Of a stretch of DNA of 64,000 nt, positions 41,901-56,300 are shown in pieces. The notes under the pieces are model-generated. The model had not been told where the DNA came from. It was given only the letters and a program-made list of their open reading frames with translations, and made no database searches. Origin of the DNA: Plazaster borealis (taxonomy: Eukaryota; Echinodermata; Asteroidea; Forcipulatida; Labidiasteridae); the NCBI GenBank assembly GCA_021014325.1, contig CM037463.1, forward strand, positions 3,529,001 to 3,593,000. The letters are read 5' to 3'. The position numbers and the translations under genes are program-made. Position 1 is the stretch's first letter. Each line of letters begins with the position of its first letter.

Positions 41901-44900
41901 ACAGCATACCCTTTGATGAGGAATCATCATGCTCAGCAATGTCCGTCAGCGTATTGAAGCTTGCCCTCGAGGGAATAGACGCTGGTCCAGAACTGGGTCG
42001 ACTACTCTCTTTAATGCCGATGCCGACCCTCATGCTAGGCGCTTCCATCCTGGCGTCTAGATCTCCGGTGGATGGACTCCCTTCCTTCCTCTCCCAGCTG
42101 TCTTGGTCCAAGGCCATCTGGGAGGACGTAGGGGTGAAGTCGTCATTGGTCACTGTGCACAGGGGACTGTCGCTGGTGGTCGTGATATTGCTAAATGAGG
42201 AGTCCTCATCGTTTTCAGAAAGTGGGTCTGTTGGTGACGAGTCTCCCTGGTTACAAGGAAATAGCAACAAAAATTTAATATTCGTTGCAGTTCTATGAAT
42301 CTACGGCGATCCGAGCTACAATGACCACAAAAATTGAAAAAATCTGCTTTTCTGAATGATTTGGGTGATTTCATATATTATAACTACAGTTGGGACATTT
42401 AACTGTTTAACCGTAAACAAACAGAGAAATCCGTTTCCAAATTTCCTTAATGGGTTAAACGAAGCAGACAGTAAAAAAAATAGACCTTCCTTTTCTCTAT
42501 AAAAATGTTAGCCCCAGACATAATCCAGGGAGAAAGCTTTGTAACCCAGTTTAACATGCATTACAGTTTACTGTTTTTATTTGAACAAGCGCTAAGACAT
42601 GTCTTTATGGATGTAAGTATATTTCATTTTGTCATTACTCATTAGAATTGAATGGTATTTCATGAGATCAAAGTCCACATTTGAACATATTATTTCTTTG
42701 TTCAAGAAATTTCACAGCTAAGCATTATTCTTCATTAATATTCAATTAAAAGTACACAAGACTGCCAGACTTGTCCAATCAAAAGTTTACAGGCCCAACA
42801 CTAAAACTACTGGCCTCGGGCCTGCGGTTCAGTGTAAAACATTTGAGGACTGTTACTGTGCCATATGTCTCAACAAGTAAGTAAAGTCTGTCCCGAACTA
42901 ATATGGTTCATCATGCCGGTGTTTATACCCGGTTTCCTTGGCATTAAACGACTGAGAATATTTATATTCCCCCTGGACAAGATGCCAGTCCATCGCAGGT
43001 TACTCCCCAGCTCTCGCCGGTATCCATTTGTACTCCTGGGTGGAGAGAAGCAATTATGGTAAAGTGCCTTGCTTAAGGACACAAGTGTCATGACCGGGAC
43101 TCGAACCCACACTCCGCTGATCAGAAACACCAGAGCTTGAGTTCGGTGCTCTTAACCGCTCGGCCACGACACGCCAACTGTTTAACTTTCTACAAAACTT
43201 ACATCTTTAGAGACAGACCGGTAACCTCCGAATGTAGGGAGGCTGTCAAAGTCGCACCCTTTGGCCCCAGGGCTGAAGTGAAGCTCTACCCGGAACCGTT
43301 CATCGGACATCGGTTCTTTACTGGGGTCTTCGTACAGCATGAGAACAATCTGTGTCATGTAGTTGAGTTCCTTGACTTCTCCTAGGTATTGCATTGCACG
43401 GGCCCACTGGGAGTCACTCATCTCCTGTAGAGAATGAACAAAACATTCAATCCAACACCGTGAGTTTGTGACAGAAGCTGTCCTAAATGCTGCCACTCAA
43501 ACACCACTAAATTTTTTAATAGATGTTAAATTTGCATCGGGGAAAAAGAAAATATTATATTTGGTTTTACACTTACACTGATGTGTGTAAAGCAATGTAT
43601 ACTCAGTACTTTCCCCGAGTCCCGTGAAAAGAAAATCCACAGGCAATTTATTTTCACATGACTCTGGAAAATACTGAGTATAGAGTGCTTTCGGTGTAAG
43701 GGTAAAACCAAATATAATACCACTAAACTTCTTTGATGTTTGGACTGTGATAAGATTGGTACACATGGCCTAACTCAGTTGGCTGATTTTGATTCATGGC
43801 TTTTCTTATTGCTCTGTATTTTCCATTTTACTTTTTACTGTTTGTACACAGGGCCCTCAGGGATAGAAGTTGTAATACTGATAAGGCTACAATGGCTGCA
43901 TTCTACACAGGGAGCTGAGATGGCTTAAGGAATGAAATAAATGTCCCAGTGACCACGGGTAATAATGTTGGAGTGCCATGAGTGTCACAGAGGGACGGAT
44001 TTGAGCGATTTATAAGAAGCCACCACCATTATTATTATTATGATTACACCAGAAATGTAGACAACTCACACTGCATAGTTTGCCGTATCTGAGACAGGAG
44101 AGAAGGGAGTGGATGTGACTCTCACTGGTAAAGTACAGCCTGGTCCTGACGTGCCTGTCTGGGGACAGAACCCCCTTGGAGTATTTGGGATTCAGTCTGA
44201 ATGTCGTTTCCTCCTCGCTGTTGATACGCTGAAGATCCGCTCTGACCTTACGGAGTAGGGGCGTACAGATGCTTGTACCGATTTCCAGTTTCTCTTCTGC
44301 AGTGATGCCGTATTCCTGTCGGAGTAAAAAAAAAAATAATAATAATAATAACTTGTTGCATCAGTCCAAAAACATTGTACCTCGTACGAAATGCTCCGCA
44401 CAAAAACATCTCTGCGCGTACTTATTTTGTGTGAATATTCGGGATTTAAAAAAATATATAATATATTTTTTTTATATGAGAAATCGCCTTACACCACAAG
44501 GCCGGACGGCCACTTCAAGGTGAGGGCTACACTTAACCGATTTGGGCTGTTGACCCAAATCAACTGCCACCAGGGGCACGTTGCCACCTACTCCTGGGGC
44601 TGAAACAGGGTTACCCCCTTCACAGTCCGTACGAATGTAGGCAGGGGTATCATCAACTAGGAGCCTGGCTGGTAGAGCAGAATGCAATACCTTCCCAATT
44701 TTTTATGAAGCAATTAATGGTTAAGTGCCTTGCTCAAGGGCACAAGTGTCATGACCAGGATCGAACCCACACTCTGCTGCTGACAAAACCAGAGTTTGGG
44801 TCCGGTGAACTAGACCGCTCAACCAGGACATGCCATGAAGTAAGGTGCGACATTCTGAAAAATTTTCAAAATCGCACGTAACATAAGTGCAGAGGAGTTT

Positions 44901-47303
44901 AGATACAATGAAGAGACTTTTCTCCCACCGTGGAGCAACAAAGTTAGTTAGACAGTATTCAAATTCCGAGGTTTTGAGGTAAGATTTGGAATACTGACAT
45001 CAAGAATAGTTCAGTGTGTATATACCTGCTAGAATACTTGCAATTATTGTAAAGATACTTTTATCATTCTACAATAACAAATTTATTGGGAACACTATGA
45101 AAAGTCCATCAATTAGTGCAGATGTTTTTATTAAAATTAATCAAAAGTTCTTCCATACTTTACCAAGAGCACTTCGCACTAATGAAGTCACTTTTGCTTA
45201 GACTGTCAGACAAACATTCCACCACTTACCCGATGACCGCATTGTCTCATCGACACGCCAAACTGCACTAGTAGTAGTCAGTACGCGCAAGTAAACATAA
45301 CACTTGGACATGTACCCACGCATGTAAGTGAAATATGACACATTTGTCTCAGATCCAGGTACTTAGCTTCTGTTTTAGGCATAAGTGCAGAGTGCTGTTG
45401 TTTGAAGTAAGTTTGAAGTAAGTTCAGATGTCCGACATTCACACCAGCAATCTCACCTGTGGTATTATAACATCGGCCAATAGCTGAGCTCCTAGGTACA
45501 GATTCCCCATCTCGGTATACCCTAAGGAGCTGATACTCTTCTCATTGTGTAAGAGATCGTACTTGATGCAGTCGTAGATGTCTGGTATCTTGGTTATATC
45601 AAACACCCCCAGTTTAGTCTTGAAGTCCTTCTCCAGCTTGGCCCAGCGCCGCAGCATCAGATCCAAAGACTCGTTGTGGTACAACATCATCTCTGTCAAG
45701 AGGCAACAGGATTGGTAACTTATTTGGGTTGATCAGAGACAAATTTACTGGATTTGATTTGAACCTGCGAACTCCGTATTAAAGGTATCGTACACGTTTG
45801 GTAATGACTCAAAACAAATATTAGCATAAAAACTTACTTGGTAACAAGCAACGGAGAGCTGTCGATAGTATAAAACATTGTAGGAAACGACTCCCTCTGA
45901 AGTAACGTAGTTTTTGAGAAAGAGGTAATTTCTCACTAAAATAATAAAAACTTCTTGCAAAAAGTTTTTATTCCTATCTGAAAGCACACAAATTTATACA
46001 ACAAGGGTAATTTATCTTTCATCATTTTCTTGCAACTTGACCAATTGAGCCCAAAGTTTCACAGGCTTGTTATTTTATGCATATGTTGGGATACACCAAG
46101 TGAGAACACTGGTCTTTGACAATTACCAAACGTGTTCAGTGCCTTTAACATGTCAGTGCTCTATTCTGCTTTTTAAAATATCTTTCCAAGCAACCTTTAA
46201 AAAAACAAAAAAACTTGTTATAGCATAAAACGCCCAATCCCAAAGCAATGTGCCCCTTAAAACTCTTTATGGAGACATTTTTCTGTTACCTTCACGTGAT
46301 TTGTCGTCCTCCAAGCACTGTCTGATCTGCTTGGTCATACACTTCATCAGTTTATGAATCTTCTCACACATATCTGTTGGATTCTCGATGCATGACAAGG
46401 AGTGCTGTAGCGATCTACTGCCAGTTGGAGATAGCTGGACAAGAGAAGAAACATCAATTTAATTGAGTTGCAATTATTTATTTGTATTAGTAGCAAGCTC
46501 TATCAGCTTGCTGGTCTATCAGCCTGCAGTGATCGCAGGTTTTCCAGCACGTACAAGGAGAGGACCAGGATGCCCTCGAGCCAGTTGGGTGAACAATTTG
46601 ACACAGTGGAGTGGTCTTTCAGTTTCCGATCTAATGGACGCTGGGCAGCACAGAATTAAAATTCAAAAACTCTCTACACAGCCAATTTGTCGAAGTGGGC
46701 GCCTACGGGCCAGACAACAGCTCTTGGCGTTGTGATGATGATGATCAGCAAGCTCCTGTTAGTACATTGACCAATCTGGGGGTCATTTTGTATCGCTGTG
46801 CAGTACACAAACGTAACAGGTTATGTAGGTCCACTGTACGCGTTTGCTTCACATAAACTGGGCTTCTGCTTACAGCGGAATTCTGCACTTACGTAACATA
46901 GAATTATGTGCTACAAGGGATCCGTAAGCGCAGAATTCCGCGGAAAGCAGAGCCATGAAATTAAGCCCTGGCTACGATGGCCAGAAGCCCATTAGCCTTT
47001 TTGAGATAAGGTGGACACATTACAAGGGCACTATTAGGGTTTGGGTAAATCTGTTTGTATACACCCAAAAACCGAAGAGTGCACTCATGTGATGTCCACC
47101 ATATCTCACAAAGGCCACCAGGAAGTCTTTTGAGCTAGAATTTCTTTGAGGATTTATTTATAAAATGCACAGTTCCTGGACTTGTCTTTTTGCAAAGACT
47201 CAAGGTCTTCTCAGAATTTATCAGTTTCTGTCATCAGAAATGCATCTGAATAATGAAATTCATGTTTTTGGGAGGTGTTATTATTATTATTATAAATATT
47301 GTA

Positions 47304-47340
<37 letters not shown>

Positions 47341-50300
47341 TTTTTTTTTGGGGGGGTAAATTACACATAAACGTAGGCAAGCTTTAGAGCCCAAGGTAGC
47401 AAAAGCTGTGTATTTGAGGCAGATATATGTGTGTATGACGCAATGACTACCAACAAGATAGTCAAGTGTTATTAAGAACACGCTAAGTGTTATCATCCAA
47501 ACTTCCATTCCATATACTGCTTGTGTTGGGTTGCTCTGCATAACAATGAACTCTATCTACATGTATAGACCATGTGGCCGGTGACATCATGTGTTTACAA
47601 AAGATCCACAGAGCCTGGACTTCCTGCAGGCACAATTTGTACACCGCCCAATGGAAGACATAAAAACCTATATTTTATGGAGATTGAACCGTCTTATTTT
47701 TATCAACTTTTTAAAAAAGTTAAAAGGGACATCTCAAAACTTGTTCAGCTGTTATTTTTAGAAGCTCTTGGATTTAGGTGAAATCTACTCCATGGCAATA
47801 GAATAATTAGCAAGACAAGTTCTCAAGAACAAATAAACACAGCAAAGTAGATATACACATGATGTTACTGCAAACTGAATAAAAAGGTTACATGGTCAAT
47901 AAATCAAAGCATAAAGTCACAATGCTGAATCAATCATAATTACCTCCTTTTTGTCCTCATCAGTGAAATTATCTTTCTTTCGAAATCGTTCATACAGCAT
48001 CTCCTTCACTCTGTAGAAATAAATAAATTGAGGAATTCAATCCATCATCCAAGCTAAGCATACAGGGTGCTGCGTTGACAAGACAAGATGTGGTATGTCA
48101 CCCAGATCAAGGTAAGCCCATGTTATGATGTGTTTTGGGCCCAATTTCATAAAGCTGTTAAGCAGAAAACATGGCTTACAAAATTTCTGCGCTAAGCAAA
48201 AAATGAGTGGGGCACCAGTTGTAATGATGTATACTTCATAGAATTTTGGCTGGTTCCCTTTTTTCTGTGAAGCAAGATTTTCTGTGCTTAGCAACTTTTT
48301 GTGCTTACAGGCTTGATCAAACCTTTTTACTGCTACGCACATTTTTGTGATCACTTCAGCAGAACAAATGCTTATCAACAAAACTATCCCCAACAAAGAA
48401 GATTTGATAGCGCATGCGTGTTAACAACGGAATTGCACTGTTCATTCACTCATGTTCACCCAAGAACCGTCGGCAAGTTAAAAGCTGAATTTGTGTTAAT
48501 CAAGCTAGCTAAGACGTGGTTATGAAATCAAGTTTCTGCTGACGGGTGCTTTGTATATGAAATTAGGCCCTGAATCAAATTACATGTATTAGCCAGGAAC
48601 TGGAAATTGGGAATTAAAATTTGCAGGAATTAAACAAAAAATCCAAAACACTGCGGCTTGCCTCTATATTGCTCACTTACACAACTTTTATAGGTAAACG
48701 ACAGGTGAAACAGGAAAGGGAGTCAATATTCACAACAGAGCCTCAACAACTAGGGTTGAGTCAAGGCCGACAAATGGGCTGAAACAAGGATCCAAATTTG
48801 AGGAAACATAATGAAATCATGTCTTTTCCAGCTTTTAGTAACCCCTGGAGATTTCAAGGTGCCTCAAGGAGCAGTATCTTCAGCACTAGAGAAGTAAATC
48901 AAAGAGCATATTTTATTTATATCTTAATAAAATAACAGCTTTTTTTCACCTATGCAGGCATTTTAAAAAGTCAGAATTCAGAAAAAAGTCTGAAATTGAT
49001 CATCCGTACAAAAAGACACCCTGAACTGCCTCTGGCTAATACGATGTTCTGAATTGAATGTACATAAAAACTTCAAAATGATCTGATTTGGTATAAACCT
49101 CTTGCATGCATCTTGCAGCTACTCCTTTGCCATTTTGGGGTCTAAGTAAACGCACTATAAGATACTGGTGTGCTTGAGAGGCTGGGTCTATCAAACCCAT
49201 GTCCTAAGAAATGCAAACAGATAATGCACACAGTGGCGAGAGACTGTGCAGGTATCGCATGTTTCCTTCACGCATTAAAGCAATGTACGTGGGACCAATG
49301 TGGTAACAAAAATGTTCGAATATGCACAGACCCCAAAATAGCACACTAGTAGGTGAGAGCATTTGCAAGAGATCTTTTGATAATGATATGAAATCTACGC
49401 ATCAGTGCAAAAACGTATTCCATTTTGTAATAACATTGTGTACATTGTATAGGCCCTGTGCAGAGAGACTCTGTGATGATACTTGGTCCTTGGAAAAAAG
49501 TATGAATATTTGATCGAGTACTAGGGCTGACTAATATGTACACATGGTGTAGGCTTTAATAGACTCGTCAGGCTATTTAATCACAATTTTTCAGATTTTT
49601 CCCAAGGCAAAAAAAAATCGGAAATGAGGCTAAAGTTTGTTGGGTTTCGCACAGGCCCTTGTGTGGTCTTTTACACAATTAATGGACCCCTCAAAGTTAA
49701 AGAAGTAACTAAACCAAAAAACTTGCGGGTACAACCATGTGTAAAATCTCTTTTGGAAGGGGTGTTGGCTCTGAAAAGAGCCGGTGGGGTTTCAAACAGT
49801 AAACTCGTCTTCAGGAGAACAATAGCAGGACCCCACAAACCCAATCCGTAAGGTTTGTTTGTGTGGGATGTATATCCGGGACTGCTTGAATGAGGTTTGA
49901 CATTTGAGCACTTGTGGAGTGAATTTTGACTGGTCCTCAGGTGTTTGAATTGACATTTGGCCAGTGGACCACTGGACTAGCCAGCCGGACCACTTGGAGT
50001 GAATTTTGACTGGTCCTCAGGTGTTTGAATTGACATTTGGCCAGCGGACCACTGGACTAGCCAGCCGGACCACTTGGAGTGAATTTTGACTGGTCCTCAG
50101 GTGTTTGAATTGACATTTGGCCAGTGGACCACTGGACTAGCCAGCCGGACCACTTGGAGTGAATTTTGACTGGTCCTCAGGTGTTTGAATTGACATTTGG
50201 CCAGTGGACCACTGGACTAGCCAGCCGGACCACTTGGGAGTGAATTTTGACTGGTCCTCAGGTGTTTGAATTGACATTTGGCCAGTGGACCACTGGACTA

Positions 50301-53300
50301 GCCAGCCGGACCACTTGGGTGAATTTTGACTGGTCCTCAGGTGTTTGAACTGACATTTGGCAAGCGGACCACTGGACTAGCCAGCCGGACCACTTGGGAG
50401 TGAATTTTGACTGGTCCTCAGGTGTTTGAATTAACATTTGTCCAGTGGACCACTAATAAGCGAGAACGCTGCTACACATGTTGCATAAAATACTATTTTT
50501 GGCAAACATTTTTGCACTGACACACGGAATGTTACATAAAGGGTATTTGAAATGTCCCTATTGAAAAAGTACTTAATACATTGAATTCCTATTGGCAAAG
50601 AACTAAATTTCAATAAGATTAAAAATCTCAAAACAATGTGTGTGTTTTTGGTATTCTGGGAGGTGTTTTTTCCATCAGGAATTTGACCTAGCCTATAAAT
50701 TAACTTAAGAGAGAATATTTCTCAACATATAGCATTTTTTAAGACATCACATCACATTGATATCATGGCTGATGTTTCAGTTGTCTTCACTTTTAATGTC
50801 ATATTCCCATTTCCGAGAAATGGTCGATTCTAGCACGGTGCGTTTCGAATTTGACTCACAAACTTCCAAAGTAACTGCACAAATTACTTCTATATAAATG
50901 TTCCATAAATGACTAGCCCAGTTCAACAAAGCACATGCACTCAAAAACGAGTCTGTTCCGAGCCAAAATGGCTCATCAGGACGGTGTTTCTATCTGGTTT
51001 TCCCCTTGGCATTAAACGACTGAGAGTATTTCTATTCCCCCTGGACAGGATGCCAGCCCATCGCAGGTTACTCCCCAGCTACTTGCCGGTACCCATTTGT
51101 ACTCCTGGGTGGAGAGAAGCAATTTTGATAAAAGTGCCTTGCCACTGACTGAAAATTACAGAACTTGACTCCACCGCCCTAGACCACTCGGCCACGACAC
51201 CCCATGAAGGTTTTTAACAAATATTTATTTGTGGGATCAAAATGAAGTGACTGAAATGACTGGTAGAGATCAATTACCAATAAGCAACTTTTGTAAATAA
51301 ATTAACATTTTGTTGTGCACAAATTAGCGGTTTGTGTATACTAATACTTGGGGCTCTGCTGGAAAATATGGTAAGATGTTATACAAATATTGGATGCATG
51401 TGAGTGCATTTTCTAAGAATATAATCACGAGGTGAAATTTGGACCATTCCATTTCAAGAGTGAAATGGAAAAGCCACAATTCCATCGAGTGAATATATTC
51501 TGCGACAATGCACGACCGAAACATATTCAATATTTGTTTTCTATAACTCACACACAGATCCTTGTCATTGGAAATTTTCTTCACAATAAATACAAAATAG
51601 ACACGGAAACTCTTCCACCCTTCCCTCTGAAAATTCCCCCAAATTCCTTCTAAACAACATGGACGACTCCATTTAGACATCAACCTTGTCCGCTGTGACA
51701 CGTCCTTGCGTAGTTTGGACAAACGGGTGGAGAACAATTATTTTGGAAACGATGCTGCTGTCCAATAATTATCCATATTGGATGAGCACCTGTCCAATAT
51801 TTAATTTTGGAGCGTCATGGCAATAAATACATGGCAAAATAATGGATGACACGTAACTTGTGTTCCACCAATCAAATGACAAGGATCTGTGAGTGTGGTA
51901 TAAAATAAATATTATTTATCAGTTAACACCATGAGACACAAAAATTGTTAGTAAATAAATAAAAATGATTTCCCTATAGTCGAAAATTATTGAAAATATA
52001 AAACTTTCAAACTTGTAGTAGGCCTATTAAAGCTTTCAACATTTTTGTGGTCATACAAAGGATGCTATTTGGGGAAAGAGGTGTTTAAAATTGTGTTTCT
52101 ACAGTAGAATCAACACAAAATTTTTGGGAATACCTTAAATATAGCAGGCATTTACTTTAATGATGCTGTTGGTTGCAGGAAGGTTAATCTTTAACCTCAA
52201 TGGGAGACTTTCGGGATGCTAGGTGGCAGCAGACTTACCAGGTAAAACCATTGTTCTCAGAAATGTGCGCATGCTCAGAGCTACGTTAACAATGGAAATT
52301 TACCTGGTAAGTCTGCTGCCACTGAGCGTTCCAAAGTCTCCAACTGAGTGATTTACTAGTAGCCTTCCTCATTCTAACAAAATCAAACACCATTTCACCT
52401 ACAAAGTATGTTAAACATTTGCACTCTGATTTGTAGTTGTATTTATTTTCATCAGAGTTAATTCAACTGTTATAAATATTATGTTTCACATTGACAGGGA
52501 CTCAGTTTTGGACAGGTATGATATTTGGTCCTTGGGGGAAAAAAGTAGGGATATTTTATCGAGTACAAGGGCTGACCTACATGTACACATGGTGTAGGCT
52601 TCAATAGACTCTTCACGCTATTTAATCAACAATTTTTCAATTTTTCAAAAAGGCAAAAAATCAGAAATCAGACTAAAGTAAGAGGAATATCATGCCTGTT
52701 TGGAGGTGTGAATGCTGGGTTGTTATCTTCACATTGAAATTCCGTTATGAAACACGACATGATCATGTGGACAATGTCCCCCCTGAATAATGAATGCTTG
52801 GAATCCGAACTGGACTGATCTATGATTGGTCATGGCGATGGGTGATAAATTTATCTTACACGAGGCGATTTTGATCATCGTCAATGCAGGTTATCAAATA
52901 AGTACACACATCATCATCCAAACACCGCTTCAATCTGTGAGAACAATCCATTTCAAAAAAGAGGAGGGGGACACTTTTATTACTAACTCTATTTTGGTTT
53001 TTGATGTTTCGCCAACAAAACTCTGAAAACTACACTATCCCCTCGACTTTTGATATTGACATTTTGACTGACAAAATATTTCTCTTTGGAATGTAAAGGC
53101 CCATTAGTTGTTGAAATCCAATAACGTCATGTTTCAAATTTCACCCTGAAAAAGTCAGGAATGCACCAAAACATCCCCGTACAAAAATGTACAGACCCAT
53201 TTTTCTCAGGATGATGTCATCGGGTGTTTTGGATGTTGACAAATTTTGCACTGGAAGGGTATCGAATACAATTACAATTTACACCATTTTAATGGAGGTT

Positions 53301-56300
53301 AGAGACTTGTAATTTTTCCCACTCACATTGGAAAATGAGTACATCACAAATATGAATTTGACATTTCCCTTCCTCATGGCTAGATGATGATACAAATGTG
53401 CACTTCCATTTTGGAAGGATTTCGTAATGTCGTCAACAATCAGTGAAAATGAACTGAATCTACGCTTCACTCGACAACAAAAATGTGTACTCATCTGCAT
53501 GACAAAATGAACAAACAAACCCCTTTGTTTGAAAAAACGTATTTCTGTCCGAAAGGGAAGTATTTGTAAAGAGAGGGGATAGGATAGTGAAGAGAATCAA
53601 AAAACAAAACTTGATGCTGTACAGTGATGTGATTTTAAAGTACCTCTGATGGAGAATGCGAGCTCGAACTTCAATACACAAACTGTTACATCTAGGGATT
53701 AACAAAGACACTCAAGCATCAAAGCAATTGATTTGAAATAAGGCCACATAAAAAAAAGAAATTGTTGATCGTACCCGCCCGACCCTACAAAACCCCCGAC
53801 CCAATTAAAAGAAGAAAAAAGAAAGAAACAAAAAAACCCGCCTTTTCAAATATATTTTTTCAGTCAAATTTGGCTCCATTCTATGCCGCATGCACAGTTA
53901 GGTTGGAAAAGATGTTTGAAGAAAGGTTATTCATGTTGGCAAAAACAAGAACAATTCTTCAAATATTAACCTAGGCTACACCGCGTTTTAGTTGTTTCGA
54001 AAATGTTTATAGAAAATGTCATCTAGGAGTTAAATGGGTTTAACAAAACAATTAAAAACAGCAAAATCACACAAACCCTCTGTTTTATAGTGATTGTGAT
54101 GATTTTTGTTATAGTTTATTTCATATTTTGCCATGTCAACAAAACACCCCCAAAAAGGACCCTCAACATTTGTTTTTATTTTTATGTGGCCTAAAATAGA
54201 TTATGTCACCTTGTGCATTCCAGGGCATTTCATGGCAGGCAAGACACATGCATACTGCTGATGTACCTAAGAATTTTCCCATTTTGTATCGTAACTTCAA
54301 AACAGAAATTCATAAATACCTGGGACAGTTCATCCATTCTGATTGGTCGAGAGGAGATCACATAGCCATTTTGAAAGGTGTGATATAAACACGGCTAAGT
54401 GTGTTTAAACATGGCCTTAAAGAGACTGAGTCAAAAGAGGGCGCTATCAGATGATTGCAAGGAGCGCGCAAAATTTGCAATCCAATTTAAGCTGGTAGGT
54501 CGCATATTTGGCTCGTGCAAGTTTGAAACTTACGTGAGATAGTTTGAAACTTAAGCGCGCAAGTTATAAACTTGCACAAGGAGCTACTTGGCACTCAACA
54601 TGGATAGAAGTTCAAAGCAGAGTTGAGGTGAGCCGAGGCTAAACTGTCAGATTTGTTCTCAACTTTTAAAGATTTGTGGATGTTTTTATCGTAAAGGAAT
54701 TTATGAATGTGAATAAAAAGAGTGGTGACTTAATCTTAAACAGCCGTTTCAAACCTTGCAGGGTCAAGGCCATGCGAAAAAAGGACCCTGCCATTTAAAG
54801 GTATCGAACACGTTTGGTAATGACTCAAAACAAATATTAGCATAAAAACTTACTTGGTAACAAGCAACGGAGAGCTGTTGATAGTATAAAACATTGTGAA
54901 GTAACTTAGTTTTTGAGAAAGAGGTAATTTCTCGCTAAAATAATAAAAACTTCTTCCAAGAAGTTTTTATTCCTATCTGAAAGCACACAAATTTGTACAA
55001 CAAGGGTGTTTTTTCTTTCATCATTTTCTTGCAAATTTGATGACCAATTGAGCCCAAATTTTCACAGGCTTGTTATTTTATGCATATGTTGGGATACACC
55101 AAGTGAGAACACTGGTCTTTGACAATTTCCAAATGTGTTCAGTGCCTTTAATTAAGACTGAGTCACCACTTCATTCCCCTATTCAAGCATTACTAAGAAA
55201 AATTAGTTATCTCGGCAGGATGAGCTGTGTATGTGCCTCCAGGGGTTACAGCATAAAACTTTTTCAGCCGTTCATTTTGAAAGTTTGAAATTACAATACA
55301 AAATGAAAAACTTCCTACATGTATATTAACAGTGGTGACCAGGTTGGCTCAGTGGTTTCTTTCCCTGCCTTTCACCCCTGTGGACCTCGGTTCGAATCCC
55401 ACCTCAGACCGGAGCCTTGCATGTGGACCGGGTTTTCAGTCCCTACCTAACTGCGTGGGTTTTCCCCCATTAGGGCTTTTCCTCCCACATCTAAAACTGA
55501 CATTTCTTCTTGTTTCCGAAACCCTATCCAGTTATTGCCGCTTTGAATGTTGGATATGTAATGAAATAACTAAATAAAATCTTGCCTGCCAAGAAATGCT
55601 CTAGGATTCACGAGGTCGCTCTTTATGCCAACAAGGTGACATCATGACATGGTCAATAGAAAAACATTTTTAGCAGGTATAAAAGTAACAAGATTCAATG
55701 CAAAAATTCTGTTAGATTGTGAAGAAATCACCCAAGATATTTGTTGCAATACTTACTTTCCTTGCAGCGTGACCGAGTCTTTCTCGTGGTCTAGCAAGCC
55801 ATTTGTGTTGGCACTCTTCACCATCTGCACCAGGATAGGGGTCAGCTCACCCTCTAGGGCCAACATACCCTGCAGCAAAGCAACAACGACAATCGGTAGT
55901 CAACATCAGGGGTGAGATTGTAGAACAATCAAAATTACTGAACAATGGGTTGCATTATACAATTGCTGCATGCTGTGATGGGGGGTCCATGTTGTTTTGT
56001 ACACCTGAGGGTGTATCCAAGGCAAGCCCAGGGTGCCATTTTCCCCCTCGAGGGTGTTTAAAACATCATGGACCCCATCAACCATTGTGCAACAATTGTT
56101 TTGTTATACCATGGTAATAGAATCCTCTTCTTTGGAGGCGATCTGTTGTCAACTTCCAACATTATTACGACGAAATTGGCACAGTTAAAAAAGCAGACGA
56201 ACAGTGGCGAATGAATTGTAAACAACAATGGCCGTCATTGACAGAAATAATGCTTCCAATCACACAGGAATGTGAATATTTTACCGCGTTCCTGCGTAAT

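Larger units (their letters stand above)
48011..55756. other. Long PPIP5K intron, repeat-rich
   Basis: 7.7 kb between two confident exons. Contains the elements listed separately from 48139 to 55600. No extra exon fits both phase (2 in) and conservation. Confidence 0.75.

Noticed and set aside
41837..42298. 153-codon plus frame
   Set aside because: Antisense shadow of a PPIP5K tail exon.
49912..50455. CRISPR-like array
   Set aside because: Units are contiguous with no unique spacers, and the genome is animal.
51324..51737. 137-codon minus frame, partly similar to a frame at 1322-1576
   Set aside because: Similarity follows a dispersed DNA repeat; frames shift relative to each other and no domain is seen.
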